The notes: a model not told the origin generated them from the sequence alone. A stretch of 64,000 bases of DNA from Acanthaster planci (GCF_001949145.1 NW_019091375.1:135254-199253), one strand, 5' to 3'; counted from the first letter of the stretch, positions 44,201 through 56,538 are shown. Numbers and translations are program-made.

Positions 44201-47200
44201 CTGAAAAAGAATTACTCTGGGTAGTTAGATATAGGAGCATTAATATAAAAACTCAGAAACTGGATATCAGATTTCATTTTGTTAAACATAGTGCTACTTT
44301 TGAGGAAAAATTGACCAAGTCCTTCAAGAACGAAATTATTCATTCATCATTATTCGAGTTCATAAGTTTGCTATGATGCTTGTATTAGCTCTGCATAACT
44401 TTTGGAACAGTTCCAAGAGGTCATGATGGTGTCACAAAAAATGGACACTAAACTCACCACGTGGCTCGTCTCCTTGGTTTTCACCCATCAATGATTCACC
44501 ATCTCGGGGATCAGGGGTCTGAGACAATCCCCCAAGGCGCTGTCGATGCAAGCCGGGACTCCTCCACAAATTGTATCTACGATATCTCGCGGCAGCATCA
44601 GTTGAGGGGAATGTGTTGGCGGGTTGGAGAGGCTCTTGTATTGGCTCAGGGGGAAGGGGGGCTCCAAGTGTGGCAATGTGACTGCTTTGCCTCATACCAC
44701 TTGAAGGAATATGGGCTGCAACAGGTGCACGAGATCTGGTTCCCTGTCTGACATTAGGGATGGATAGGTCTATCCCCTCAGGAATTGGTGGCTGGAACTC
44801 TGCTTGATGATGGGATCTGACCGATGAGTCACGGTTAGGAACATCTAGTCTGCTTCCTGATTGAGAGAGGTTTGTAGAGCCAGACTGCGATGGGCCTTCA
44901 GAAGTTATTCTATAATGAGCTTGCTGGATACTACTCCTTGGAGATTCTAAATGTCTCTCATCAGACGACATGTCAGGATTGTTGTTTCTAGTCTCAGGAT
45001 GACTTGTAGCACTTGCTCTTGTGAGGGATAAGTCTAATGGGTTTGGACTAGAGCCAGTTGTTCCTGGAGATCTTGACGGATTTCCAACAGTCCCAAAATG
45101 CAACGCCCTCATCCCTTTTTGAGGTCCAAATCTGGTTCCAACTTGAGGAGGCCCAGACTGTAAAGCACCAACATTGGCATAGTCTGCTGATGAAGTTGGC
45201 AAAGAGACACTGGCTGTGGATGAGGTGCTCAGTGAAGAGGATGCACTCTCTGATTGTGAGATAAGATTGGCTTCTGAGGCGCTATCTTCCAATTCCGATT
45301 GCAAGGGGTTGTGCCTCGGTGGAGAGGTGTTATTATCTGATCTTGAGGTTCTGTCTGGTGGAGCTGTGTCAGGTATCGTTCCTAAATGTGCAGTGAAAGC
45401 ACAATGTTGTTCTTTGACGCCATGAGTGCCCCAGTGCAGGACAGCAGCACGAGGATGTGAGAGGATCTGTGATTGAAGAGCAGGTTGCATCTCAGATTCA
45501 GAGTCAGTTGTGGTATGACTTCGTGAAGATGTGGAAGGACAACATGACTCTGTGGCTACTGCTTCAGTTGAACCTATGTTTGGTTGGGCTTCTGAGCTTT
45601 GTGGTCTTGTATCCCGACTGCTTGCACTGCTGACCAGCTGTGATGAAACATTAGCTGAGATACCTGAAGATCTACCATCCATTCTAGGCAAAAGTTCTAC
45701 TTCTTGAACGACACTTGAAACCTGAGCATCAGAGAAAGGCAACTGCTGATGAACACTCTGTCCATTCCGGGATGATCTGTCAGCTGAAGTTGATGGATTA
45801 CTTAAGGAATGTTGGGTGTTATTTTGATTGGTGCCTTTCAATCTAAGAGTTTGAACTGGGCTGTTCAAATCTGGGCAGTGTCGCTTAGCTTCTGGTGAAT
45901 GGCAGTCCTCATTCTTAATACTTGAAGAGCTGCGAGTGTAACCGTCTGTCTCATTATAATGTACAGCTGAATCTTGTGTCTTGTGGAGTCTGTGGATGGA
46001 AGAGTTCCATGTTTCTTCTCTGACACCAAATTGAGAGGTTTCATTTCATTTGCAGGAGCTAAAATTTCTTGATCAGATTCTGACGTGGCTGTCATTGCAG
46101 AATTATGAGCAGATACAGATGTGGGCACATCTTCGCTTCTCTCATCTGTATTTAAGGGGAGTTGTTGCAATCTTGCTATGTGATGTTCACTATGGCTTCT
46201 ACTAGCATTGGCTTGTGCTGGTGGGATTGATAGCGATGTTCTTGCAATCCTAATCTCATCCCCATTTGTTACGTCCATATTCACATACAGCGGTTCGGAC
46301 AAGTTTCTGCTTTCCTGAATTGAAACATCAGACATCCTATTACTCATGCTCTGACCATCTTCACTGCTTAAAACAGCATCATCACTTACTCTCATTTCAC
46401 CACTGGATTCATCACCACTTCCGCTATTAAGATTCCAAGAGCTTATCCCACTTCTGACACCTGTTTCGCTTCTCACATGTCTCGCAACCCTAGATGGGTC
46501 ATTCTGTGCCCCATTATCATTGCGCATGATGTGTGGACGCCGAAGCCGGCTCGGATAGATATTTTCATATTCGTCTGACTGTGCATTGAGAAGGTTCTGA
46601 CCACCAGCTTGGCTGCCTTCATATGGGTAATCTCGAGCTGAGCTACTGGAAGGATGAACTCTTCTGAGTCCTAAAGCAGTCAGTGTTACAGCTGCTGCAT
46701 ATTCCCTGGCATCTTCAAGAGTCTCACTTTGAATTGGCGATACAGGCCTCATTGGCTGAGATGCAGAGAGGTCATGAGATGCAGGCAAACTTGTGGAGTA
46801 TGTTCCCTGAAGAGTTGGCTCTACACGTGGAGGTCTCGGGTATGGATTCAGATGCTCTGGAACACCATGGCGTGATAGTCTAGCAGAACTCTGGTAGGCT
46901 TCGTGCTGTACATCTCTAAAGCAAAAAATAGAGAACACATTAAGCAAACTTGGTGGTTCATTGCCTGAGGAAGCAAAAAGCCCAATGCTACCAACAGACA
47001 AAAGAGATGTCACCTTCCATTCCTTTCAATATGAATGACAATCCTAACTACAAATAAATTTAAAAAAATTAATTTAGGCAATTAGAAAAAAAGACAAACT
47101 AATGCTGAAAAGGAATGCCAAAGCATGAAGCAACAAAACTTTATTACTGAAGCAGAAGAAGCTTACAGGTTTTCATATTCGGGTTCTTCTTCATCAACGG

Positions 47201-49118
47201 GAGCATTGGCGATCCCTGTCAGAAGATTGTGACCCAAAGGACTGAACCTGACCAACCTGTGATAGTAGAAAACAGAATTCATTAAAAGTTTACCAACTCT
47301 ACGTTCAAGTAATGACACATTCTTAACCTTAATGATTCCTAATCAGCCAAATTCAAACACGAAGGCCTGGTAGAGTATTGTGCTGGTACACATTGACTGT
47401 GTTTGAGGTGAGATTCGGCATACCACAAATACACAACTGTTCACATGCGTAGTTTATAAATATGGTGTTGGGATTTGCAAGGATGAGGAGGGTCATTCTA
47501 GGAAGCTGGGATTAAGGTTTACAGAATTCTCTACTGTGGTTGTTGCAACTTTTTCCAGTGTTCATTGGACCAGGAGGGATAAGATTTTGTCACAGAGAGA
47601 AAAAAACTGCATTTTAATGGAGTACCTGACTTTCTCCAATGGTGAAGAAATTGCAACAGAGGCAAATGGCACAGGTTGGCGCCAGTCCCATAATAGAATC
47701 TGATCCTGTGCTGCAATTGCCAAGACTTGATCCCGCGGATGAAAGGAAAGAGAAGCAATCATGGAGTGATTGTCTGACTGCCAAACTTCACTGCTCCCCT
47801 GAAAGGAATGTCAGAATCTGGAGGTAAGCATGAATCTATTTATTGCAGGTAGAAAACCCCAACACCAGACTTTGCATTGGGCTTAATATTTAGGAGTAAA
47901 TAGTTAAATACAATGTCTTTGATTGTGAGGGATTCTTGGCGTTTGCAACAAATTAATGCATACAAAGTTAGAATTCATGAAACAAAATTTAAAGTGATAG
48001 GCGTGATCATACACTGTACATGTGCCAAGCTCAGAGGCTTAGAATGAATGTCATTATGACTGTTTACAAGCGACCAATCAACAATTTGAAAGCGGTAATT
48101 CCAACTAGCTTAGTATAAAACCATGCATGAATATACCACCAGGAATTAGAAAAGCTATAATTGTGACAACTAGCATGACTAGACTGTTTTTGGAGCATGT
48201 ACTTCAAATTCCATAGTGTTCAAAGCCAAAATGAAATAGATACCTGTAAGTCCCAGACTCGGACCTCACCACCAAGGCAGCCAGATGCAAGAATCTCATT
48301 GGAGGAAGGGTGAAAGGTCACACACCAAGGGCTCCTTGGATGACCAGTTAGGGTTTGTACATGTTCACCAGTAGTCAGGCGTGATATGTTGATATTGTGG
48401 TTACCATGGGAGGAGGCTACCAATTTGTGGTCATGACTGAAGGTAACTAGGAACGTGCATCGTGGAGTTCCTGGCAAATTGCAGGCCTGAAGATAGGTCA
48501 AACAAGGCTATTTTAGTTTTGAATTCTTCTTAGCGAAATATGTTGTCTTGCTTTCATTATATTTGAAATCATCTAGGCCTACACATGCTACACATGATGT
48601 AGGCCTAGGGCATAGGCCTACTTTAAATTTTGCAGCCTTTTGTTAGGCCTCTCTGGCATGTCTGGGAAAAATGCTGACTCCCTGGAAACATATCATACTG
48701 GGCATGATGGGAAAAGGAAAAAAAACCTGAGACGCTCAGCAAATTTTCCTGAATATTTATGGAGCATTTGTATATATGTATAAGCTAACAGATGAGATAG
48801 GCCTGACTAGCAGTGACCATGGAGGTAGGATCCACGCACTGACTAGCTGAGCATGGCAGTTTATGACCAAAGGGTTGGTCTGATTCATAACTAACAGATC
48901 AAGGTCCTAAATTTTCTTTCAGAGTTAGCAGACCTATCCGGTTTAAAAATAACCATCTCAAAAAGTCTTCAAATAAGAAATCTCACTTTATTGTAGGTGG
49001 AAGAAGTCGCCGCGATTTCTTCTGCAAAGTGAGGCAGGATATTTTGTCGAATGTGACCTCTAAAGCCTATTTCTCGGCCCTTGAGGCTAAGAAAAACGTT
49101 TTTGGGTTGATGCACCAT
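41249..49118 (-). CDS. AMBRA1: AMBRA1, autophagy regulator and CUL4 substrate receptor
   Basis: Twelve exons on the minus strand: 49118-48987, 48486-48244, 47798-47626, 47256-47167, 46915-44458, 44200-44020, 43294-43179, 42997-42887, 42594-42409, 42240-42143, 41991-41792 and 41525-41249; about 1420 aa (human 1298). Exons 1-4 encode the N-terminal WD40 part ([64 protein letters not shown]). Exon 5 is a long Ser-rich disordered region. Exons 7-11 complete the propeller ([50 protein letters not shown]). The tail has two TQT motifs (GTQTPQ, ATQTEE) like the dynein light chain sites of human AMBRA1. AMBRA1 links BECN1-VPS34 and ULK1 control and targets cyclin D through CUL4-DDB1. An in-frame ATG at 49148 is an alternative start. 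Exon 5 contains a frame discontinuity between 46045 and 45868. Confidence 0.9.
41294..41310 (-). promoter_or_regulatory. CTCF-like motif in the AMBRA1 last exon
   Basis: Minus strand CACCACAGAGGGCGCTG, close to the CTCF consensus. It overlaps codons near the end of AMBRA1 (around [10 protein letters not shown]), so conservation there could equally be due to the protein. Confidence 0.3.
42291..42306 (+). promoter_or_regulatory. CTCF-like GAGGGCGCTA motif in AMBRA1 intron 9
   Basis: GCGCCCGAGGGCGCTA, with the same GAGGGCGCTA core as motifs at 30346 and 34195. The 5' half is less like CTCF than the others. Confidence 0.25.
43450..43947. mobile_element. hAT-like MITE rich in CGAATATTCG palindromes
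   Basis: The ends are TAGGGTTGAGTC (43450) and, inverted, TAGGGCTGTGCC (ending 43947), a hAT-type terminus. The flanks ACGTATCC and ATGCATCC agree at six of eight positions, suggesting a decayed 8-bp target duplication. The inside carries several ATTCGAATATTC-type palindromes near both ends. It sits in AMBRA1 intron 6 and has no transposase. Confidence 0.55.
45868..46045 (-). other. AMBRA1: Frame discontinuity within AMBRA1 exon 5
   Basis: Upstream, the exon reads in one frame that hits TGA at 45865-45867; downstream, it reads in another frame that is open from 46045 down to the exon end at 44458. Exon lengths confirm the mismatch: without correction exon 5 ends in phase 0 whereas exon 6 needs phase 1. 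No GT-AG pair of normal intron size fits in the overlap, though strong internal donors exist further upstream (for example at about 46388). It is either an indel or assembly error, or an unrecognised intron. Confidence 0.7.
48577..48650. repeat. Cluster of TAGGCCTA palindromes
   Basis: TAGGCCTA or AGGCCT occurs four times within about 75 bases in AMBRA1 intron 1. The same octamer is scattered through the window, for example near 18, 35 and 63 kb. Confidence 0.6.
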
Positions 49119-49922
49119 CGTCAGGGCAGCTCCAAGTCCCTCCAACATGAAGAATTTGACTAGATTTGGGTCACATTTGTAGTCGGCGAATTTCCTGCCG
49201 GGTCTACGTCTCCTTTCTCCTTCCAATGTCCGATTTTTCTCCAGGTTTTATACCGCCCTCATGGGTTCATTTTGTGAAGCAACGCAAAGTGCACTGACCT
49301 ATGATTGACCTTTGCCTGACATGCAATCTAGTTCCCGACTCCTACACTTTCTTCATTTTTTAAAAGTCTGTACACAAATTTTCGGTTTACAGACTAAACT
49401 ATGACGTCAGATCAAAATCATAACATTACATTTACAATCTGTGGACTACGGTAGATGTTGGATTGACTTTGGGCTTCATTTTGCGAAATTCCCACACTCA
49501 GGAGTGGAGAAAAACATTGTATTTGTGCCAGCTTGGCGTACGATGACACATTTGTCTGTTGGATGTGTCTGAGGTAAATAAAATGTTAACATCAGGGGAT
49601 ATTTTTCGGATTATTAATGCCTAAGCTGTCACTGGCATGACTGGTGCCGAGTGTGACTCGACAGTACACGTACGTTACATCATCATGTGTGTGTGCCTTG
49701 TTTGTAGGCGATATTCACTCATCGATGTGACGCAATCCGTTGTTCATTGGCACTTTTGATTGTGATGTACCGGTGATCCTTAAGCCTGACCTCAGCTTTT
49801 ATACAAGTCTGTGGGGACAATGGGGGAGTAGAAGCCTAGACCACGTGTTTGATGTATTTTCAGACAAAAAGTGGAAACGTTTTTTAGGCTGCTGCTAGGG
49901 ACAGATACAGAGAACACTTGAT

Positions 49923-49938
49923 GCGCCCCCTGCCCCCG
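49923..49938 (-). promoter_or_regulatory. CTCF-like motif between AMBRA1 and ATG13
   Basis: Minus strand GGGGGCAGGGGGCGCA, similar to a CTCF core, in the divergent intergenic space. Confidence 0.3.
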
Positions 49939-50082
49939 TCATGCCTGGCCTCTTTAGGACATACATGTATTATCACTTTCTTATGGCTGTTATGACATAT
50001 TTAATGGAAAATTAGTGTTGTTCACGTATGAAACTCTTGCTTGCCGCTAGACATATTGAATGTGCAGACTATTAGGCCTATA

Positions 50083-50166
50083 AGCCTTATTGCAAATTCT
50101 GCATGGGTGATTTTGAACAATGGTAGAAAGGCATTGTGGGAAGGAAAAAAGGGGCAAACATTGCCA
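50083..50166. repeat. Diverged partial copy of the 13686 MITE
   Basis: GCATGGGTGATTTTGAACAATGG-type sequence followed by GTAGAAAGGCATTGTGGGAA and GGGGCAAACATTGCC parallels CATGGGTGATTTTGCATG, GTAGAAGAAAGGCATGGTAG and GAGCAAACACTGCC at 13706-13774. Only the left and middle parts are recognisable. Confidence 0.65.
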
Positions 50167-50355
50167 AATAGAAACTTGAAAGACGTTGAAACGTTATCAA
50201 AACCTGGGAAAAAAATATGTGGGGACATTAGGGACCAGGATCCAATTTACTTTTTTACGAGGCATTTTGTGTTAATGACGATTTTCAAGAATGCTATTTT
50301 GACAGCATCATGTCGCCTTTTTCAATCAGTTTTTCCTTGCAGTTGACTATGAATC

Positions 50356-53300
50356 ATGATGGCCAAAGGCTCATTCGAGGAATCCAGTCCATTACGCATC
50401 AGCACTGCCTCAGCTAGTAGTAGTAACTTGAATGACAGAGAGCTCAGAGATCTCAACAAGTTCATCAAGTTCATGGCATTTAAGGTGATAAAAAATACCC
50501 TAATGTCAGAATCTCATTAAATCAAAAATGAATATTCTGTTTGTATTTGGTTAGTCTGAAGCAGAGATCTGAAGAAACATTTTGTTCAAGATATGATAAC
50601 TACCAGGCTCAATGTATTCCATATGTTCATGATATCAGCACTTGTTTCCATAAAAACTTTTACTTTGAATGCAGAAACATAAAGTACTAATGATACAAAT
50701 ATTTCATCTTTGCAACAGTCTGTGCAGGTGATTATACAGTCTCGTTCTGGAGAAAAAATTGATTCTGCATCCAAAGCCAAATCTGATGGAACAGACTGGG
50801 TAAGCATGACAACATCCCCATTCCAATCCATTTTGGAATAACTGCAATGTGCTTTTAACTAGAAATCTAAAAGAAATCAACTTTCTGAGTATCCATGCAC
50901 AGTGAAGTGTTTATATTTGTCCTTGTTTTATTCACACAGTTCAATCTAGCTGTTTACGACAATCCAACTATTAAGAGTAATGTCAAGAAACTCCTTGCTC
51001 AAGAACTTCCGAGGGTGGGCTCCCCGTTAAATGTGGAAGTGTCCTTGGAAACCAACGAGGTGAGATAAACACCTTGAGGTAACTGCTCCTCATCAATGGG
51101 ACCAAATAGTTTTGAGTATGAGTTTCTTATTTCTGATAATTGTCAGAATATTGAAGTGTGAGTTATTTTGTCTTGTAACTAATTTTGTTTGTTATTATTC
51201 AGGGTGACAGAATGGTGCTGGAATGTTGGAGTTTGGTTGTCAATGAAACTGTTGATCCTAATGCCAAGATCCACTACGCCGTCTACAATCGCCTTGGTCT
51301 CCTGCTCAAGTCACTGATATGTATCTCCAGGATCACACCAGCATACCGCATTGCCCGGCACCAGCTAGGAGCAGACTACCGGGTCATGTCTCGCATGTAC
51401 TACGGCGAGATGAAGCTGTCCTTCCTGGGTGAAAGTAAGCTCAAGTTGCTTTATTCTCACTGATTGATTACCCCACACATCCTTCTAAATTCTTTGCACA
51501 ACCTACAAACTCTTAACATTTCTTAACAACCTGAACTCTAGTATATACAGTTTAAACAGAAATTAATATATCATATAATGCCCTGATGTTTTCCTGTCCA
51601 CCCAACAGACTTCCATTCCTTGAATGTGGGTTCAGTAGCTACCCCTATTGGTTCTGTTTTCCTGTCTGTAGCGTACAGGACCAAGCTTACCTTGTCTGTG
51701 CAGTAAGTATGACATTGAAGATTCTTTGTGAACAAGGCCCAATTTCATTGCGCTGCTTGCTGCAGAATTCCGCACTTACGATCTCCATTCTGCACTAACA
51801 ACGCAAGCAGAAAAATTCTGCACTATTCCTTTAAGCACAGAATCCTTGTTACGGGATGTAGGCATTCGCACAAGCCACGATTCCTTGCTAACCTGGGAAA
51901 TACGTTCAGCTTAAGTGCAGAATTTTCTGCTACAGTAAGCGCTGATTTTTCGCTTGCGGTAAGCAGCGCCGTGAAATTGGGCCCAGATCAACCAATCTTT
52001 ACATTACAGAGAAAACTTACATAGGCCCTGTTTGCTGTGTTATGAGGATAATTTCAAGTAACTGATTTGAATACAGGGCCTTTGATGGTGTTGAATTCAA
52101 GTTAAAACTTTGATGTCCTAAATGCATTTGTACTTCGACCTTCATCTTATTTTTGTCTGTGAATCAATCCCACAGTCAACTACAGAGAAGTAGCATCAGT
52201 CCGGTAACTGTAAGAGATGATTACTATGGTAGCTCAAGTCCTAAACATAGAAGTCCAGGAACAACACTTGCACCAGGGTGAGGTCATCAAACGCTTATCT
52301 TCTGACTCATCGTTGTATAGAGCTCTAGGAGTCGACTTGCCTAGTTTCAGGGCAGTTACAATTAAATTTAGAAAATTTTAAATGTTTTAGTGATATGTGT
52401 TGGAGTCGAGCAACTTGTCTCATCAAAGGCTTCACACACGCAAATTTATTTTGCCGTTTTGTTGTTACATTTAGGTATATGAGTACTTTGCTTTGTTTCC
52501 CCTCAGATAATATGGTCTAAAATTTAAAGTTTAACCTTGGGGGGGTTCTCTAAACTCTTTCCATCTCAGTAGAAGTCTTCCTTATTATACACTTAAGACA
52601 AATGTCTTTTCTTGACATTGATCTGAAGACTGGATGACTCCTCAACGTTGGAAGGCTCTCAAGATCTATGTGCAACTTCGTTCTCTACCTCACCACCAGA
52701 TCCTTACATCTTGCATGGTGACTTTACAACCCCATCCCCAAGCAGGTCAAAGGTCACAGAAGACAGACCTAGAGGGTAAGAAATGGCTGTTAACAATCTC
52801 AAATGTGTAGATTCACTTCAAAAACAGTTGTTGCTTTTAGCAATATTGGACATAAAGTTTTCAGTTTGAAATCTTCTGATCAGTATCAATCCTAATTTGC
52901 TTGGATTTCTTTTGCCAGGAGCAGCCATGGTTTAGGATCTGACGTATTCTCAGGGAAGCTCGGTGCCTTTGCATCACCAAAACATCAGCCTGATCCAGTA
53001 AGCAGTGTTGCTCTGACATGGGAACAGTACACTAGACATCCTAACACCTTCCAAAAGACCTGCCTAACCCACCTGAATCTATTGCAGGAAATGTACAGCT
53101 TTGTACCACGCTTTTTCAAAATATTATATCTGAAGCCTGGTCTATAGAATCAGCAAAACCATCTACTTGAATGCATACTCCAAAATATGGTTGATTTGAA
53201 CTAACATAAATGACGTGAAGTATCCAAGTACATTTCTTCCATTTTGATCACAAATTTCTCCCTTCACTTTTTTCATGCTCTTTTTCTGTCATCAGAGTGA

Positions 53301-54352
53301 GATTATCGCCAGTGATATACCCTTCTCTTCATTGCTGCTAGAACATACCTCCCTCGACAACTCCAGTAAAGACAAATCCAGCTCCCCAGAACAGGTTTGT
53401 GTACCATCTGATGAGAGAATAAGAACTGTCTGTCTGTCCATCTCTTTGTTTGTTTGCGTGGGAGGGGAAAGAGATAATGTCGGAGTTGTAGCCCAGTCTT
53501 GAACCAAATGAGGCAATGTTCAATTACTCCGTTACATCTGCATTTCCTATACAGGAGTACCTTCCAGCAGTCTGAGTTCCTGAGAATGATATTTACAATT
53601 TTTGGTTTTGTTTGGACAGACGTTGTCAGACCAGCCTGAGGGTCAAGCTTCTTCCTCTTCCCAGAATTCCAAGGAGTCGACCCAAAGTCAACATTCAGTC
53701 GCTGAAGACTTTGTTATGGTGGAATTTGTAAGTACACAAATCATGAAGTTATCACAAAGACATCATATAGGCTGATGAGTTTGTTTATAGTTTGGGTTAG
53801 TTGTAGTTATGCATGTTGTATATATTCTAACCTTGTGATAATATACTTTGTCCAAGTTCTGACATCAGTGTTTTTAATTGATTTTCTCGTTTAGAATCCA
53901 GCATTTGCCAAACCTGAGAGCAATGGTGATGTTGTGAGTTTCTATCGGCAATTCCAAATGGCGCCTCCGTTGGTCATGTTTGATAATCAACCGTCATTGG
54001 AAGAAACCCTGGTAAGTGCATCCTTTGAATTGTGCCAATGAAATGAGACAAACATACCACAGGCAGAAAACTAAGGCTAATTTGTATATCTGCCTCGAGC
54101 CTGAACTGTTGAGGGCGCCATTCTGTCGTAGAAGTGAACTATGGGCAAAGCTGACCAACAAAAGTTCATTACTGGTGCAAGTTCTTAGGAGAAAATTGAT
54201 GGTGATGATTTTGGTTTTTACTAAAAATATTTTCTTGGAACGTTTCTTTGAAGGAAATGCTGCCGACACAAATTGCAAAGTTCGAGGAGAATCAAGCTGA
54301 ATTTGACAGCTTTGTGCAATCGTTACAGCGAGACAGCGAAGAGAGTGATTGA
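50356..54352 (+). CDS. ATG13: ATG13, autophagy initiation complex HORMA protein
   Basis: Twelve coding exons: 50356-50484, 50719-50799, 50940-51059, 51203-51434, 51609-51702, 52176-52277, 52629-52775, 52919-52997, 53296-53394, 53620-53727, 53895-54011 and 54254-54352; the frame closes to 468 aa. Residues about 25-220 form the HORMA domain (LRDLNKFIKFMAFKSVQVII, DWFNLAVYDNP, YAVYNRLGLLLKSLICISRI, YYGEMKLSFLGE, NVGSVATPIGSVFLSVAYR). A Ser/Pro-rich disordered region follows. EDFVMVEFNPAF near residue 395 aligns with the LC3-interacting motif of human ATG13 (DDFVMIDF). The C-terminal EFDSFVQSLQ-type helix resembles the ULK1-binding end (here AEFDSFVQSLQ). ATG13 bridges ULK1, RB1CC1 and ATG101 at autophagy onset. 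A second Met follows directly after the first. Confidence 0.95.
51736..51984. mobile_element. MITE with GGCCCAATTTCAT terminal inverted repeats
   Basis: The left end GGCCCAATTTCATTGCGCTG and right end (CAGCGCCGTGAAATTGGGCC) pair over about 25 bases with three mismatches. The element is about 249 bp, in ATG13 intron 5, without coding capacity. The terminus is shared with the element at 29420-29665, so they are one family. Confidence 0.8.
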
Positions 54353-56538
54353 CCAACACTCCTTGCACATCAAGTACTATTATTTATTTTAAAAACCTAG
54401 CTGTTTGGCAGTGATTTTTAGGCTGGTCTCTTATCTCCAGGATGGAGGTTCGAACCCAACTTGAGGCATTTGTGTCCATTAGAAGCACATTTTATGATAA
54501 ATTACCTCTTCACTGCACAAACGTTGACATGTGCCTGCTGTTGACCAGATACTAATCGCAATGTGGCATGTAGATATAATGACAAGGTTTGCAGATTGTG
54601 GATTTGAATCCAACCAGAGTATCAAGGTGGTACTGTTCTTAAGCAGGATACTTTACCATAGTTAAACCTCCCTCTAATTGAAATGCAGGAGAATCTGCAA
54701 GGGCAGAGTTGATTTAAGTAAGACTGTTGGGGAATGGGGGTTATGGATCGGCCAAGGAGTATAATGTAAAACAATGTACATAGTATGCAATGAGCAGAAA
54801 CCAGTAAAGGTTTAGGGAAGGAGTTTGGAGATCCGCATGATTGGTGCTCATGGGTTGGATTGCTGCTAGATTTTATCTAAGATCTCTGTAAAATCATGGA
54901 GAATTAAAACTGCCTCTTACATTACAAATGTATCTATGTCTCACTGGGAAAGTCTTGGAAGACCAGGTATGGGACCTTATCTTTGTCAGATGTCATTTTC
55001 TTCTGAAATACCAGAGTATTTGAGTGTTATTTCCATAACAAGAATTAGGTTTCTAAGTGGAAATCTGTAGAACTTTCAGTTTCAGGAATTTGGACACAGT
55101 TTTGCTAAAGGGTTTTATTCAACTAAACTGCCATGCTGAAATGTTCCAGATTGAACTGTACCCATTGGCTTGGAATAACGCCCTCGAAAGATGAGAAACC
55201 ACCAGCCTGATCTCTAACCACTGATATTTCACAAACATACATCTTCAAGCAAAACTGGTTGTCAGAATTTCTTCATAAGGACACGGTTATTTTCGTTACA
55301 TTGTCCTTCATACATAGTCCTTCATATGCTACGCAAATTTTGTAGAATGAAAGGCCCAATCAGAACATTTTGATCAGAAGATAGAAATGTGTCAAAATGG
55401 ACTGATTGTTAACATGTTGCATGATTTATTACATGATCCGTTCAGATAATTCACAGAATTGTTCTTCTAAAGATTACAAATCAAGTTCATGATTTTTACT
55501 GCACGGGCTGAGAAATACAGTAATTGTTTTCAGTGTTGGTGATGTATATGTGTTTTAAAGAAAACTTGATGAGCAGATAAAAGTGGTTTTGTGTGCCTGT
55601 GGATACATGTATTTTCTACTGTGTATATTGTGTAATAACATGGATGAAAAAATCAATAAATTGGATAAAAATTAATCCCATTATACCCAAAGTTTCAGTG
55701 CTTCTGTATTCATAGTTTCAGCTGTGTATTTGGCATGACTAGTACTCTAACAATGTTTCAAATACAAAATGGACATATGACATAAGTGTTAACAGGAGTT
55801 TTAATTCAAAATGAAACTGAACATGCTCAAATGTCTGGTTTATGTAAACACAGAAGTACTTCATATTTGGTAAAGATATTTAAGTTAGATTTCTTTAAAC
55901 AATGAAACCTGGACATGAATCAAACAGCAGTAAATTTTTGGTAAAATGTACACTCACAATCCCAAAGCTGGTTCCTGTCTAGGGAAAGCTTTTAATCTAA
56001 AAGCACAAAATTATGTGAAATATCATTCTGAGAGCACTGCAGGGCATACAACTTGAACAAGGATTAAAAAATATGCTGCTTACTATGTTACCTGGCAAGC
56101 ATTTTTTGGTACCTGCTAAAGTAAGTAAGTGCCTAAATCGATCAACCGTAATGCCAAAATGCAAGATTCCACAGAAATCAAACATCATGTAAGTGTTTGG
56201 TTTAACGGTTGGGAATGTACTATGCATAATTTATCAGATGCATAGTACAGTCAGGAATTGGATATTAGGGAGGATTAAAATTTGGTAGGGCAAATCGTCC
56301 AACATTCACCAAGTCTAGAATTCAATTTGGCAAATCGGCTAGTTTTGTAAAGAATCTGGAATGTGTTTTTATAGCCACTTCTAACGTTCTGTTGGTATGA
56401 TAAAAAGGCAATAAACAGAGGTAAACAGAGAGTTCCGTAGAAGGTACACACCTAACTCCATGGGACATACTGAAAATACGATTGTTGATGTTAATCTCAA
56501 CAATGCTGATGAAGTGTTACAATATATCGTCCACGTTT
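54353..56538. other. Convergent 3' region ATG13 / FERRY3
   Basis: 3' UTR sequence of both genes; AATAAA at 55655-55660 on the plus strand is the likely ATG13 signal. A GGTTCGAACCC sequence near 54451 resembles a Pol III B box but lacks an A box at a suitable distance. No coding region is supported. Confidence 0.5.
55655..55660 (+). promoter_or_regulatory. Candidate ATG13 polyadenylation signal
   Basis: AATAAA on the coding strand 1.3 kb beyond the ATG13 stop, in very AT-rich sequence. Confidence 0.45.

Larger units (their letters stand above)
49119..50355. promoter_or_regulatory. Bidirectional promoter region AMBRA1 / ATG13
   Basis: The start codons lie head to head 1.24 kb apart. An acceptor at 50341-50342 (TTTTTCCTTGCAG) shows that ATG13 has an upstream non-coding exon, so the two transcription starts are closer still. 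The minus-strand block at 49923-49938 (GGGGGCAGGGGGCGCA) is CTCF-like, and a diverged MITE fragment lies at 50083-50166. No other gene is visible; vertebrate HARBI1, which sits between the two in human, is absent. Confidence 0.5.

Noticed and set aside
44432-45868. Separate 478-residue Ser-rich gene
   Set aside because: It is the downstream half of AMBRA1 exon 5, ending exactly at a splice donor that fits exon 6; its apparent start is a TTG.
49119-49226. N-terminal extension of AMBRA1 from 49226
   Set aside because: The apparent start there is TTG. The ATG at 49118 aligns with the human N-terminus, and 49148 is the only other in-frame ATG before the upstream stop.
54435-54475. tRNA gene suggested by GGTTCGAACCC
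   Set aside because: A B box is present but no A box at proper spacing and no acceptor stem.
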